Shown one piece after another: positions 48,053-57,492 of a DNA stretch of 64,000 nt. Made by a program: the position numbers and the translations under genes. Below the pieces are notes generated by a model. That model worked only from the letters and a program-made list of their open reading frames with translations, did not search any database and was not told the DNA's origin. Every line of letters begins with the position of its first letter. The stretch's first letter is position 1. This DNA comes from Nonomuraea endophytica (lineage in GTDB: Bacteria; Actinomycetota; Actinomycetes; Streptosporangiales; Streptosporangiaceae), in the NCBI RefSeq assembly GCF_014203235.1, contig NZ_JACHIN010000016.1, forward strand, positions 62,001 through 126,000, written 5' to 3'.

Positions 48053-49150
48053 TCAACGACCGCTGGAGAGCTGCCAGCCGTCCTTGACCCCGCCCTTCCC
48101 GATTCCGAGCGCGGCCAGGATCATCGGGAACGACGCCTTGAACTCCCTCGTCCAGTACGGCCACGTGTGCGTCCCGTTGGAGTACAGGTTGAGCGTGTGC
48201 CGGATGCCGAGCCCGTTCAGCCGCCGCGACAGCGCCTTGGCCGTGTACGCCGAGATCGGCTCGCCCAGGTGGGCCGGATGCCAGGGCGAGCCGGGCGGGT
48301 CCAGCGGGCCGAGGAAGCTCGTGGTGCCGCTGGAGATGTACAGACTGGTGCCCTTCAGGCCCGGCGCCAGCGCGATCGGGTCGTTCATCGCCCAGACCTT
48401 CTTGTCCTTGACCGGGTCGCCCCACAGGGCCTTCGGGTTCTGCTTCTCGCTGGCCTGCGCGTTCATGATGATCTCGGGGATGCCGGGGAGCCGGGTGGCC
48501 AGGATGCCGCTGTAGGAGCCGGCGAAGCGGAACATCCCCGGGTAGCGGGCCGCGTACTTCATCGCGCCGTAGGCGCCCATGGACAGGCCGGCGATGGCGC
48601 GCCGCGGGCCGCCGCGGTAGCCGATCTCCACCAGGCGGCGCACCTCGTAGGTGTGGAAGGTGGCCCATTTCGGGGTGCCGCCGCGGCCGCCGTTGTGCCA
48701 GTCCGAGTAGTTTCCGGCCCGTCCCGCCTCCGGCATGACCACGATCGCGTCCACGTTCTCGGTGAACGCCGCGACGTCGGTCATCCGGGTCCAGGAGGTG
48801 TAGTCGTCGGCGCCGCCGTGCAGCAGGTACAGCACCGGCCAGGTCCGCTTCGCCGACTTCGACCAGCCTTTGGGCAGCAGCAGGCGTACCGGCGTCATCC
48901 GCCCGATCGACGGCGAGGAGATGAGGATGTCCAGCGTGCGCGGTCCGAGCCACCGCTCGCGCACCACCCGGGCGCTGCCGGGCAGCGCCTTCTGCCAGGG
49001 CACGCTCTGCTTCGTGCCTTCCGGTACGGCCGGCGCCTTCGTCGGCCCGCCCTCCGGCACGATCGACCAGTCGGGATCGGCCACCGCGGGCGTGGCGCCG
49101 GCGGCGAGGGTGAACGTGATGGCCAGGGCCAGCAGGGCGCGCGATCGCAT
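48053..49150 (-). CDS. Secreted esterase, antigen 85-like (PF00756 family)
   Basis: A 365-residue secreted alpha/beta hydrolase. The signal peptide ends near residue 24 (TPAVA before DP). The catalytic Ser190 lies in AIAGLSMGAYGAMKYAARYP, and a His in THTWPYW is the likely base. VLYLLHGGADDYTSW, VVMPEAGRAGNYSDWHNGG and KWATFHTYEV correspond to the region of mycolyltransferases that reads VVMP, YSDW, WETF. Antigen 85 enzymes transfer mycolates to trehalose or arabinogalactan. General carboxylesterases of the same fold are common, so acyl transfer is inferred. It is divergent from the PKS gene. Confidence 0.8.
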   Translation of the reverse strand: MRSRALLALAITFTLAAGATPAVADPDWSIVPEGGPTKAPAVPEGTKQSVPWQKALPGSARVVRERWLGPRTLDILISSPSIGRMTPVRLLLPKGWSKSAKRTWPVLYLLHGGADDYTSWTRMTDVAAFTENVDAIVVMPEAGRAGNYSDWHNGGRGGTPKWATFHTYEVRRLVEIGYRGGPRRAIAGLSMGAYGAMKYAARYPGMFRFAGSYSGILATRLPGIPEIIMNAQASEKQNPKALWGDPVKDKKVWAMNDPIALAPGLKGTSLYISSGTTSFLGPLDPPGSPWHPAHLGEPISAYTAKALSRRLNGLGIRHTLNLYSNGTHTWPYWTREFKASFPMILAALGIGKGGVKDGWQLSSGR

Positions 49151-49229
49151 GGTGGGTTCCTCCGCCGGTGAGGCTAGGGCTCCGCGCGCCGCCCAGCTAT
49201 GAACCCGCGGCAACGAATCGGCCCGCCAG

Positions 49230-49247
49230 TTGTCACCCGCGTGACAA
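49230..49247. promoter_or_regulatory. Perfect 18-bp palindrome between esterase and PKS genes
   Basis: TTGTCAC-CCGC-GTGACAA has perfect 7-bp arms. It lies in the 176-bp gap between the divergent esterase (49150) and PKS (49327) genes, so one regulator could control both. No regulator gene adjoins, so the binding protein is unknown. Confidence 0.6.
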
Positions 49248-49326
49248 ATCGCTCCGGAGGAATGTTCGGTACGGGCCTGCCCCCGGCCCCGGCCTCCTGG
49301 GTAGGTTGGCCGATCACCCCGGCAGC

Positions 49327-52300
49327 ATGGGAGCGCACGTGGACGTCCGTGGCTTTCTCCTTGAACGGCTCGCGGCCCGGCTGGCCGGCGAGGAGGTCGA
49401 TCCGGACCGGCCGCTGGAGGAGTACGGACTGTCGTCCAGGGACGCCGTGGCGGTGGCCGGAGAGCTGTCGGAGCTGCTCGGCCGGGACCTGAGCCCCACC
49501 CTCGTCTGGGCCAGCCCGACCGTGAACCAGCTGGTACGCGCCCTGTCCGAGCCTCCTTCACCAGAGCGGCAGGTTCGCGCGGCGGACGAGCCGGTCGCGG
49601 TGGTCGGAGTCGGGTGCCGGGTGCCGGGCGCGCACGGGCCGGAGGAGTTCTGGCGGCTGCTCATGGACGGGCGGGACGCGGTCGGGACCGTGCCAGGCTC
49701 GCGCTGGGCGCCGTTCGACGACGGCTCGGCCGGGGCCGGGGAGGCGCTGGCCAGGACGACCCGGCACGGCGGGTTCCTGGCGGACGTGGCCGGGTTCGAC
49801 GCCGCGTTCTTCGGCATCGCGCCTGGTGAGGCGGCTGTCATGGATCCGCAGCACCGGTTGCTGCTGGAGACGGCCTGGGAGGCGTTGGAGCACGCCGGGA
49901 TCGCGCCGCGGAGCCTGCGCGGGAGCCGTACCGGGACGTTTGTTGGTATTTCCGGAAATGAGTATGCCTACCTGACCACCGCCGATCCCGCCAAGGTCGA
50001 CGCCTGGACGGCCACCGGAGCGGCGTTGAGCATCGCCGCGAACCGCCTGTCCTACCTGCTCGACCTGCGCGGACCCTCGCTGGCCGTGGACACCGCCTGC
50101 TCGTCCTCGCTGGTGGCGACCCACCTGGCGGTACGCAGCCTGCGCGCCGGCGAGAGCGACCTGGCGGTGGCGGCGGGCGTCAACCTGCTGCTGTCACCGA
50201 TCATCACCATGGCCTTCGACCAGGGCGGAGGCACCTCGCCCACCGGCCGGTGCCGCGCCTTCGACGCCTCGGCCGACGGGATGGTACGCGCGGAGGGCTG
50301 CGGCGTCGTGGTGCTCAAACGGCTCCCCGACGCGCTGCGCGACGGCGACCGCGTGCTGGCCGTGATCACCGGCACCGGCGTCAACCAGGACGGCCGCTCC
50401 AACGGCCTGGTCGCCCCCAACCCGGAGGCGCAGGAGTCGCTGCTCAGACAGGTGCACGCGGGTCTCCCCGACCCCGCCTACATCGAGGCCCACGGAACCG
50501 GCACGTACCTGGGCGATCCGATCGAGGCCGGAGCCGTGGCCGCCGCGTTCCCCGACGGACGGGTGCTGCTGGGCTCGGCCAAGTCGAACCTCGGCCACCT
50601 GGAGGCGGCGGCGGGCGTGACCGGCCTCATCAAGACCGTCCTGGCGCTGCACCACGGCGTCATTCCACCCAGCATCCACTTCGAGACCCCGAACCCGCAC
50701 ATCCCGTGGGACCGCCTGTCCGTCGTCACCGAGCCCATCCCCTGGCCACGGCCCCGGGCGGGGGTGTCCTCGTTCGGCTTCGGCGGCACCAACGCCCACA
50801 TAGCCCTGACCGCCGCCCCTCCCGCCACCGTCCTCGCGCCCGCCACGGCGAAGCACGTGTTCACGATCAGCGACATCGATGCGGACCGCGTGAAGGCCCA
50901 CGCCGAACTGCTGGCCGACTGGGCCTGCCAGGACCGGGCGTCGCGGGACGTGGCACACACACTGGCCAGGCGGGCCGGAAGAGGCCGAGTCGCCACGGCC
51001 GTCGTGGCCGCCACCCCCGCCGAACTCGCCGAGGGCCTGCGCACCGTCCGTCCGTCCGCCCTCCCTCCCGTCCGCACGGGTCCCGTATGGGTCTTCAGCG
51101 GGTACGGCGGGCAGTGGCGCGACATGGGCCGCCACCTCTACGACACGGAACCCACATACCGGGCGGCCCTCGACGAACTGGCCCCGCTCTTGAAAGCCGA
51201 AGCGGGCATAGACCCGTGGATCACCCCCGAAGGCGTCGCCCAGGCCCAGCCCCTGATCTTCGCCACCCAGCTCGCCCTCGCCCGGCTCTGGCAGGCGTAC
51301 GGCATCCGCCCCGCCGCCGTGATCGGCCACTCAATGGGCGAGGTGGCCGCCGCTGTGGTGGCCGGAGGGCTGAGCCCGCATGACGCCGTCCGGGTGATCT
51401 GCCGCCGCGCCCGGCTCCTGGGCACACTCGGCGGCGGCGGCGCGATGGCGATCGTCGAGGCGGCGGCGGACGAGATCCCGGACACCCTCCACATCGCCGT
51501 CCACACCTCGCCCCGCCAGACCGTGATCACCGGTGACCCCGACCGGGTGGCGGAGTTCGCCGGGAAGATCGCCGCCTCGGGCCGGCTGGCCAGGACGCTG
51601 ACGGCCGAAGGCGCCGGCCATTCGCCGCAGGTCAAGCCGCTGCTCCCGCTGATCAGGGAGGAACTGGCCGGGATCGATCCGGGTAAGCCGGCTCTGCCGT
51701 ACTACTCGACGGTCCTGGATGATCCCCGGGAGGTGCCGGTCTTCGAAGCCGCGTACTGGGCGGCCGGGGTACGCCGCCCGGTGCGCCTGGCACAGGCCGT
51801 ACGCGCCGCCGCCGAAGACGGCTTCACCGTCTTCACCGAGATCAGCCCGCACCCCCTCCTCACCTCCGCCCTCCGCGACACCCTCACCGGCGGCGGCGCG
51901 CTGGTCACCCACTCGCTTCGCCGCGAGGCCGACGAGGAGTTCTACGCCCAGGTGGCGACGGTGGCCGCCGCCGTACCGCCGAGGACGGCCGGGCGGGTCG
52001 TGGACGTCCCGCACGCGCCCTGGCGGCACGAGCGCCACTGGGTCCCGCCGCACCGCCGCGCCGGGACACCGGCCGATGGCGTGCACCGGCTGCTGGGCGC
52101 GCACGTGGAGACCCCCGACGGCCACGCGTGGAGCACCACTCTGGACGACCTGTCCGGCGCGCCGTGGCGTCTCGACCCCGGCACCTGGCATCGCAACGGC
52201 CGCCCGGTGCTGCCGGTCACGGTGGTCGCCCGCCTCGCCCACGCGGCCGCGCGCGAGGTCTGCGGCGCGGTGCCGGTGCACGACGTGGTGCTGCACGCTC

Positions 52301-54963
52301 TTCTGCCGCTGCCCGCGCGCGTCACGGTGACGCTGTCCGACGGGGTCGTCCGGGTCAGTGCCAAGGACGCAGCCGGGATCTGGAAGGTGTACGGCACCGC
52401 CGCGCTCACGCCCGGCCCGACGGCAGAGGGCTTGGAGAGCGTCCGGCGGGTGCGGGCGGACGGGACGGTGGAGGGGGTGGAGCTCCGGGATGTTCCGCAG
52501 GTTCCGGCTCGGCTGGAGGACAAGCTGGTCGAGCGGGTCTGGGTCGAGTCGGCTCCTGGGAAGGCGGGGTCGGGGGCTCGGTCCGTGGTCGTGGTGCCAC
52601 GGGGGCTGGACCCTCTGGGCACGCAGGAGCTGATTCTGCGCATCGCCCGCGAGGCGTCCCCGGGCGAACGGCTGACGATCGTGACCCGGCGGGCGCAGGC
52701 CGTACTCGAAGGGGAGAAGCCTGATCCTGGGCCCGCGTCGTTGCGGGGGCTGGTCAGGGTGCTGGCCCTGGAACGTCCCGAGTCGCGGGCCATGCTGGTG
52801 GACGTGGACGACCTCGCCGCTCTGGACCGGGAACGGCTCTGCGACGACGCCGAGGACGAGGTGGCCTGGCGGGACGGCACCCGATACGCGGCCCGGCTCA
52901 GGCGCATGGTCCTGCCCGCCGCCCCAGGGCACAGGGGTGCTGAGGTGGTGGGGCCGGGGGCGTACGTGGTGACGGGTGGGTTCGGTCGGCTTGGGCTGGC
53001 GGTCGCGCGGTGGCTGGCCGGGCGGGGCGCCACGCGGATCGTGTTGAACGGCCGCTCGGCGCCCGAGGGCCCGCTGCCGGATGGCGCGGTGGTGGTCGTG
53101 GGGGATCTGGCCGCGGACGGTACGGCGGAGCGGCTGGTCGAGGCGGCCACCGAGGGTGGGCTACGGCTGCGCGGGGTGGTGCACGCGGCCGGGGTGCTCG
53201 ACGACCGGCTGGTAGCCGATCTTGACGCCGACAGTCTCCACAGGGTGTGGACGGGGAAGGTGCTCGGCGGACTCCGGCTGCACGAGGCCACTCGGGAGGC
53301 GGACTGGTGGGTGGCGTTCTCCTCGGCGGCCGCGTTGCTCGGTTCGCCCGGACAGGCCGCCTACGCCGCCGCCAACGCCTGGCTGGACGCGCTCTGCCAG
53401 GTGCGCCCGGCGGCTGTCGCCGTCAACTGGGGGACTTGGGCAGGGGCCGCTGCCTTGCCCGCTGTTGAGGCGCTCACCTTGGACGAAGGGCTTGAGGCGC
53501 TGGAGGCGCTTGTGGGGCGGGGGTGTTCGGCCGGGGTGGTCAAGCTGGATGCCGGGGCGGCGGTGGCGGCGTTTCCCGGGGTTGGGCGCTTGCCGTACTT
53601 CTCGGAGGTGGTCGAGGGGGAGGCGGACGCGGGCGGGGATGTGTCCGCGCGGGTCCGGGGGCGGGTGGCGGCGGTGCTGGGGGTTGATCCGGGGCGGCTC
53701 GACGACGGGAGTGTGCTCACCGAGGCGGGGCTGGACTCGCTGGCGGCCACGCGGCTGCGGGGGCTGATCGAGTACGACTTCGGGGTGGTGGTGCCGGTGG
53801 CGCCCCTGCTCAACGGGGGGACGCTCGGCGAACTGGTCGCGGCGGTGACCGGCGTGCCCGGCCGGGTGATCGGGCCCCGGGACGCGGCCGAGCGGCAGGT
53901 GGTGCGGGTGCTGGCCGAGTTGATGGGGTACGAGCCTTCGGTCACCGACTCCGTCCCGCCCGAGGTGGTGCCGGTCGCGCTGGACGTGCTGGGACGCGAG
54001 GTCGGCAGCCGGGTCGTCACCGTCGGCACCCCCGAGGCGCGGATCTGCGACCTGGCCGACGCCATCAGGGCGGTGGAAGAGATAGAGGCGGAACGCGCCC
54101 TCCTCCGCCCCCTCAACCACCTCGCCCGAACCCGCCCCAACTACCCGGCAACCCGGAACACGGCCACGGACGACGAGGGAGCAGAACGCCTTGTGCCGGC
54201 CATGCGGGGGGCGTTGTTCTTGGGGCATCCGGCCGGTGGGACGACTGGGGTCTACACGTTGCTGGCCGCTCGGCTGGGGCTGCCGGTCTTCGGGCTGGAG
54301 CGGATCGACGATCCTGAGCTGGGGATTCCTGAGCGGGCGGCCCGGTATGCCGAGCAGATCCGGCGCACGGGGGCGGGGCCGTACCGGCTGGGAGGGTGGT
54401 CGTTCGGGGGGATTCTGGCCTTTGAGACGGGGCGGTTGCTGGGCGAGGACTGCGAGGTCGTGGTGATGATCGACTCCGGGCTGCCCGAGGTAGTGCCGGA
54501 GGAGGATCGGCGGCTGCTCCATGCCCGGAGATATGCGGACTTCGCGGGATATCTGGGGAAGACGTATGGGGTGCGGGTGCGGCTTGACCGGGACGAGCTG
54601 GCCTCGCTGGACGAGCAGGGCCAGCTGGACCTGGCGGAGGCCCGCATCGCCGAATCAGGCGTCCTGAGCATGCTCAGCCCGGCCATCCTCCGCCACCAGA
54701 TCACCTCCCACGAGGACACCAGAGCCATCGAGCGCTACCGCCCGGAAATCCACACCGGCCGCGTGATCCTCTACCGCAGCACCGAACCCACCCCCTGGAC
54801 CGTCGAGGATCCGCGCTACCTGCACCACGACGACCCGGCCAGAGGCTTCGCCCCGTTCAGCCCCGGCCTGGAGATCGTCGAGGTGCCGGGCTCGCACCAC
54901 CTCAACCTGCTGGACCCGCCCCACGTCGAGTTCGTCGCCGCCCACCTGGAGGACCTGCTATGA
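49327..54963 (+). CDS. Pks13-like modular polyketide synthase (ACP-KS-AT-DH remnant-KR-ACP-ACP-like-TE)
   Basis: An 1878-residue single-module PKS. ACP1 (5-75) carries Ser37 in [11 protein letters not shown], like Pks13. KS (88-500) has Cys258, His389 and His424. AT (585-880) has Ser669 in GHSMGE, with EGAGHS at the specificity site. A DH-like remnant (918-1030) shows HRNGRPVLP instead of an intact active site. KR (1205-1380) has TGGFGRLG, the B-type LDD (1291-1293), Tyr1346 and Asn1350. ACP2 has Ser1471. Residues 1520-1582 look like a third ACP without its Ser. TE (1628-1878) has Ser1692 in GGWSFGG. The TE lid ([32 protein letters not shown]) resembles Pks13. ATG 49327 gives a natural N terminus. 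It is coupled to ccr. Confidence 0.92.
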   Translation: MGAHVDVRGFLLERLAARLAGEEVDPDRPLEEYGLSSRDAVAVAGELSELLGRDLSPTLVWASPTVNQLVRALSEPPSPERQVRAADEPVAVVGVGCRVPGAHGPEEFWRLLMDGRDAVGTVPGSRWAPFDDGSAGAGEALARTTRHGGFLADVAGFDAAFFGIAPGEAAVMDPQHRLLLETAWEALEHAGIAPRSLRGSRTGTFVGISGNEYAYLTTADPAKVDAWTATGAALSIAANRLSYLLDLRGPSLAVDTACSSSLVATHLAVRSLRAGESDLAVAAGVNLLLSPIITMAFDQGGGTSPTGRCRAFDASADGMVRAEGCGVVVLKRLPDALRDGDRVLAVITGTGVNQDGRSNGLVAPNPEAQESLLRQVHAGLPDPAYIEAHGTGTYLGDPIEAGAVAAAFPDGRVLLGSAKSNLGHLEAAAGVTGLIKTVLALHHGVIPPSIHFETPNPHIPWDRLSVVTEPIPWPRPRAGVSSFGFGGTNAHIALTAAPPATVLAPATAKHVFTISDIDADRVKAHAELLADWACQDRASRDVAHTLARRAGRGRVATAVVAATPAELAEGLRTVRPSALPPVRTGPVWVFSGYGGQWRDMGRHLYDTEPTYRAALDELAPLLKAEAGIDPWITPEGVAQAQPLIFATQLALARLWQAYGIRPAAVIGHSMGEVAAAVVAGGLSPHDAVRVICRRARLLGTLGGGGAMAIVEAAADEIPDTLHIAVHTSPRQTVITGDPDRVAEFAGKIAASGRLARTLTAEGAGHSPQVKPLLPLIREELAGIDPGKPALPYYSTVLDDPREVPVFEAAYWAAGVRRPVRLAQAVRAAAEDGFTVFTEISPHPLLTSALRDTLTGGGALVTHSLRREADEEFYAQVATVAAAVPPRTAGRVVDVPHAPWRHERHWVPPHRRAGTPADGVHRLLGAHVETPDGHAWSTTLDDLSGAPWRLDPGTWHRNGRPVLPVTVVARLAHAAAREVCGAVPVHDVVLHALLPLPARVTVTLSDGVVRVSAKDAAGIWKVYGTAALTPGPTAEGLESVRRVRADGTVEGVELRDVPQVPARLEDKLVERVWVESAPGKAGSGARSVVVVPRGLDPLGTQELILRIAREASPGERLTIVTRRAQAVLEGEKPDPGPASLRGLVRVLALERPESRAMLVDVDDLAALDRERLCDDAEDEVAWRDGTRYAARLRRMVLPAAPGHRGAEVVGPGAYVVTGGFGRLGLAVARWLAGRGATRIVLNGRSAPEGPLPDGAVVVVGDLAADGTAERLVEAATEGGLRLRGVVHAAGVLDDRLVADLDADSLHRVWTGKVLGGLRLHEATREADWWVAFSSAAALLGSPGQAAYAAANAWLDALCQVRPAAVAVNWGTWAGAAALPAVEALTLDEGLEALEALVGRGCSAGVVKLDAGAAVAAFPGVGRLPYFSEVVEGEADAGGDVSARVRGRVAAVLGVDPGRLDDGSVLTEAGLDSLAATRLRGLIEYDFGVVVPVAPLLNGGTLGELVAAVTGVPGRVIGPRDAAERQVVRVLAELMGYEPSVTDSVPPEVVPVALDVLGREVGSRVVTVGTPEARICDLADAIRAVEEIEAERALLRPLNHLARTRPNYPATRNTATDDEGAERLVPAMRGALFLGHPAGGTTGVYTLLAARLGLPVFGLERIDDPELGIPERAARYAEQIRRTGAGPYRLGGWSFGGILAFETGRLLGEDCEVVVMIDSGLPEVVPEEDRRLLHARRYADFAGYLGKTYGVRVRLDRDELASLDEQGQLDLAEARIAESGVLSMLSPAILRHQITSHEDTRAIERYRPEIHTGRVILYRSTEPTPWTVEDPRYLHHDDPARGFAPFSPGLEIVEVPGSHHLNLLDPPHVEFVAAHLEDLL

Positions 54964-56297
54964 ACCTGGCACAGGCCGTGGTCGCCGGAGCGCCGCCCGA
55001 GGAACTGGCCCGCCTGGACGTGCCCCCCACCTACCGCGCCGCCTACGTCCACCGCGACGAGGTCGGCATGTTCAAGACGGACACAGACACCGACACAGGC
55101 ACAGACACAGGCACCGACAAGGACGTACGGCTGTCGCTGCACGTCGGCCAGGTGCCGATGCCGGAGCTGGCCCCCGACGAGGTGCTGGTCGCGGTCATGG
55201 CCAGCGCGATCAACTACAACACGGTGTGGTCGGCGATGTTCGAGCCGATCCCGACCTTCGCCTTCCTGGAACGGCTGGGCCGCACCGACCCCCGCCACGA
55301 CCTGTCCACGCATGTCCTCGGCTCGGACGCCGCGGGGGTGGTCGTGCGCACGGGCGCGGCCGTACGCCGGTGGAAGGCCGGCGACCGGGTGGTGACCGGG
55401 CCCGCGTACGTGGACGGCGAGGACCCGATCGCCCAGCACGACGGGATGCTGGCCGCGGACCTCCGGGCGTGGGGGTTCGAGACCAACTTCGGCGGGCTGG
55501 CGGACTTCGCGGTGGTCAAGGCGACCCAGTTGCTGGCCAAGCCGAGGCATCTGAGCTGGGAGGAGGCGGCCTGCAACCTGCTGTGCGCCGCGACCGCGTA
55601 CCGGATGCTGGTGGGGGAGCGCGGCGCGCGGATGCGGCAGGGCGACGTCGTGCTGCTGTGGGGGGCGACGGGCGGGCTCGGCGGGTACGGCGTGCAGCTC
55701 GTGAAGAACGGGGGCGGCATTCCGGTCGGGGTGGTGAGTTCGCCGGAGAAGGGCGAACTGCTGCGCGCGATGGGGTGTGAGCATGTGATCGACCGGTCGG
55801 GGTTCGAGGATCTGGCCGACGAGAAGGACTGGCGGCGGCTCGGGGCCGAGGTACGCAGGCTGGTGGGCGAGGATCCGGGGATCGTGTTCGAGCACACGGG
55901 CCGCGAGACGTTCGGGGCCTCGGTCTACGTGGCCAAGCGCGGCGGCGCGGTGGTGACCTGCGGGTCGTCGAGCGGCTACGACCACGCCTACGACAACCGG
56001 CACCTGTGGATGAAGCTCAAGCGGATCATCGGCTCCCACGGGGCGAACTACCAGGAGTGCCACGAGGTCAACCGGCTGATCTCGCTGGGGATGGTGCATC
56101 CGACGCTGTCGCGCGTCTATCCGCTGGATCAGGCGGGTGAGGCGGCACGGGCCGTACAGACGAACCGGCACGTCGGGAAGGTCGGGGTGCTCGCGCTCGC
56201 GCCCGGGGAGGACCTCGGGGTCGAGGACCACGCGCTGCGTGAGCGGATCGGGGAGGAACGGCTCAGGTTGTTCCGCCGAGCGCCTGCCGCGCCCTGA
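54960..56297 (+). CDS. ccr: Crotonyl-CoA carboxylase/reductase
   Basis: A 445-residue MDR enzyme that reductively carboxylates 2-enoyl-CoA to alkylmalonyl-CoA with NADPH. Residues known to hold CO2 in this family are present: Asn85 in AINYNTVW, Phe173-Glu174 in WGFETNFGG and His360 in GSHGANYQE. The NADPH fold has WGATGGLGGYGVQLVKNGGG. Residues 40-55 form a Thr/Asp-rich repeat loop. The ATG overlaps the PKS stop, so it should supply the PKS extender unit, giving an alpha-alkyl branch. Its end overlaps the convergent PucR gene by 35 bp. Confidence 0.93.
   Translation: MNLAQAVVAGAPPEELARLDVPPTYRAAYVHRDEVGMFKTDTDTDTGTDTGTDKDVRLSLHVGQVPMPELAPDEVLVAVMASAINYNTVWSAMFEPIPTFAFLERLGRTDPRHDLSTHVLGSDAAGVVVRTGAAVRRWKAGDRVVTGPAYVDGEDPIAQHDGMLAADLRAWGFETNFGGLADFAVVKATQLLAKPRHLSWEEAACNLLCAATAYRMLVGERGARMRQGDVVLLWGATGGLGGYGVQLVKNGGGIPVGVVSSPEKGELLRAMGCEHVIDRSGFEDLADEKDWRRLGAEVRRLVGEDPGIVFEHTGRETFGASVYVAKRGGAVVTCGSSSGYDHAYDNRHLWMKLKRIIGSHGANYQECHEVNRLISLGMVHPTLSRVYPLDQAGEAARAVQTNRHVGKVGVLALAPGEDLGVEDHALRERIGEERLRLFRRAPAAP
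55077..55124 (+). repeat. TD/TG dipeptide repeat tract in ccr
   Basis: Short repeats of GACACAGACACCGACACAGG type encode TDTDTDTGTDTGTDKD (residues 40-55). They sit in a surface loop before the catalytic core and keep the frame. I know of no such loop in standard CCR sequences. Confidence 0.75.
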
Positions 56298-57429
56298 GCA
56301 CGATCTCCAGCTCGAAGCGGATGTCGGGGTCGGCGAGCTGGTCGCCGTAGAGCTCCTCCAGCTGGCGCAGCCGGTAGCGGACGGTCTGCGGGTGCACGTG
56401 CAGCCGCGCGGCCACCTCGCCGGCGCCCCTGCCGTGACGCAACCAGGCCAGCAACGTCTCGGCGAGGCGGTCCTGCTGGGTGGGCCGCAGGTGCGCCAGC
56501 GGCGCGAGCCGCGTCTCGGCCAGCGCGCCGATCAGCTCCTCGTCCTTGAACACCACCAGCGTCGCCATGTGGTCGGCGCACCTGAGCAGCCCGCGCGGCA
56601 GCACGCCGCGCGCGGACAGCTCCAGCGCCTCGCCGGCCCACCGCAGCGACGTCGAAGCCGCGGCAAGGGGTACCGCAGGCCCGATCGCCGCCTTCAACCC
56701 CCGCAGCGCGACGTCCATCGCCTGGCCCTGCCCACGCGGATCGGGCACGAGCAGGCACGGATGGGCACGCTCCAGCCCGGTCAGCACGTCGGGCGGCAGC
56801 GCGGGCCGGCGGTACGCGCCGTGCTGGTCGCCCAGCGCCACACAGGCCACGGTCTTGGGCAGCCGCCAGCCGGCCGCCTTGGCCAGGTCGGCGATGGCCT
56901 CCTGACCGGCGGGCGGCTGGCTGAGCAGCAGGTCGAGCAGGCGGGTGCGGCGGCGTTCGATCTCTCCGGCGGCGTGCGCCTTCGCCTCGTCGAAGCCTTC
57001 GGCGGCGGCGTCGGCGAGCTGGTCGAGGTAGACGAAGATGGCCTCGCCCAGGTCGTAGAGCGACTGGGGCGACAGGCCGAGCGGCTCGGCGATCTCCGTG
57101 AGCCGCCGCCAGCCCACCCGGGCGCCGAGGCGCAGCGCGGTCTGCAGGGGTTCGAGGTTACGTCCCTCGGCGGCCTCGCCCCGGCCGATCATGCGGAACG
57201 GCTCGGGGTCCCAGGCGGCGTCAGGGTTCTCGATGCGGTCGAGGAAGCCGTAGATGGCCTGCTCCACGGCCATCCGGATGACCTTGATGTACACCTCGTC
57301 CGACGGTCGGGCGTACTCGGGGATGCGGGCCTGGATCTCCTCGATCACCTCGGTGGAGACCCGGCCGATGCCTTGCCGGAGTGTCGTCACGACGTCCGCG
57401 GGCGTCCGGGTGTCGCTCCTGATGGCCAT
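56263..57429 (-). CDS. PucR family transcriptional regulator
   Basis: A 388-residue regulator. The C-terminal PucR helix-turn-helix is clear: LAETLLAWLRHGRGAGEVAA followed by RLHVHPQTVRYRLRQLEELY. The N-terminal 300 residues are mostly helical with a GGDEF-like middle part (LPKTVACVALGDQHGAYRRP). ATG 57429 is preceded by GGGAGGGA; an ATG at 57447 would add six residues. It is convergent with ccr and overlaps it, so it could influence the PKS operon, but no target is shown. Confidence 0.85.
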   Translation of the reverse strand: MAIRSDTRTPADVVTTLRQGIGRVSTEVIEEIQARIPEYARPSDEVYIKVIRMAVEQAIYGFLDRIENPDAAWDPEPFRMIGRGEAAEGRNLEPLQTALRLGARVGWRRLTEIAEPLGLSPQSLYDLGEAIFVYLDQLADAAAEGFDEAKAHAAGEIERRRTRLLDLLLSQPPAGQEAIADLAKAAGWRLPKTVACVALGDQHGAYRRPALPPDVLTGLERAHPCLLVPDPRGQGQAMDVALRGLKAAIGPAVPLAAASTSLRWAGEALELSARGVLPRGLLRCADHMATLVVFKDEELIGALAETRLAPLAHLRPTQQDRLAETLLAWLRHGRGAGEVAARLHVHPQTVRYRLRQLEELYGDQLADPDIRFELEIVLRARQALGGTT

Positions 57430-57492
57430 GGTCCCTCCCGACGCCATTGTGACTTATGCGCCAGAAGAGTGGGTAGCAAGTGCTTGTTTTTG

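Noticed and set aside
49262-49492. Small frame starting ATG after GGAGGA upstream of the PKS
   Set aside because: The ribosome site touches the ATG with no spacing, the protein has no recognisable feature, and it overlaps the ACP1 coding region in another frame.
49327-54963. Reading the PKS as an iterative enediyne or 6-methylsalicylate-type synthase
   Set aside because: It has an N-terminal ACP before KS and a C-terminal TE, and the neighbouring FAAL and CCR genes fit a lipid synthase better.
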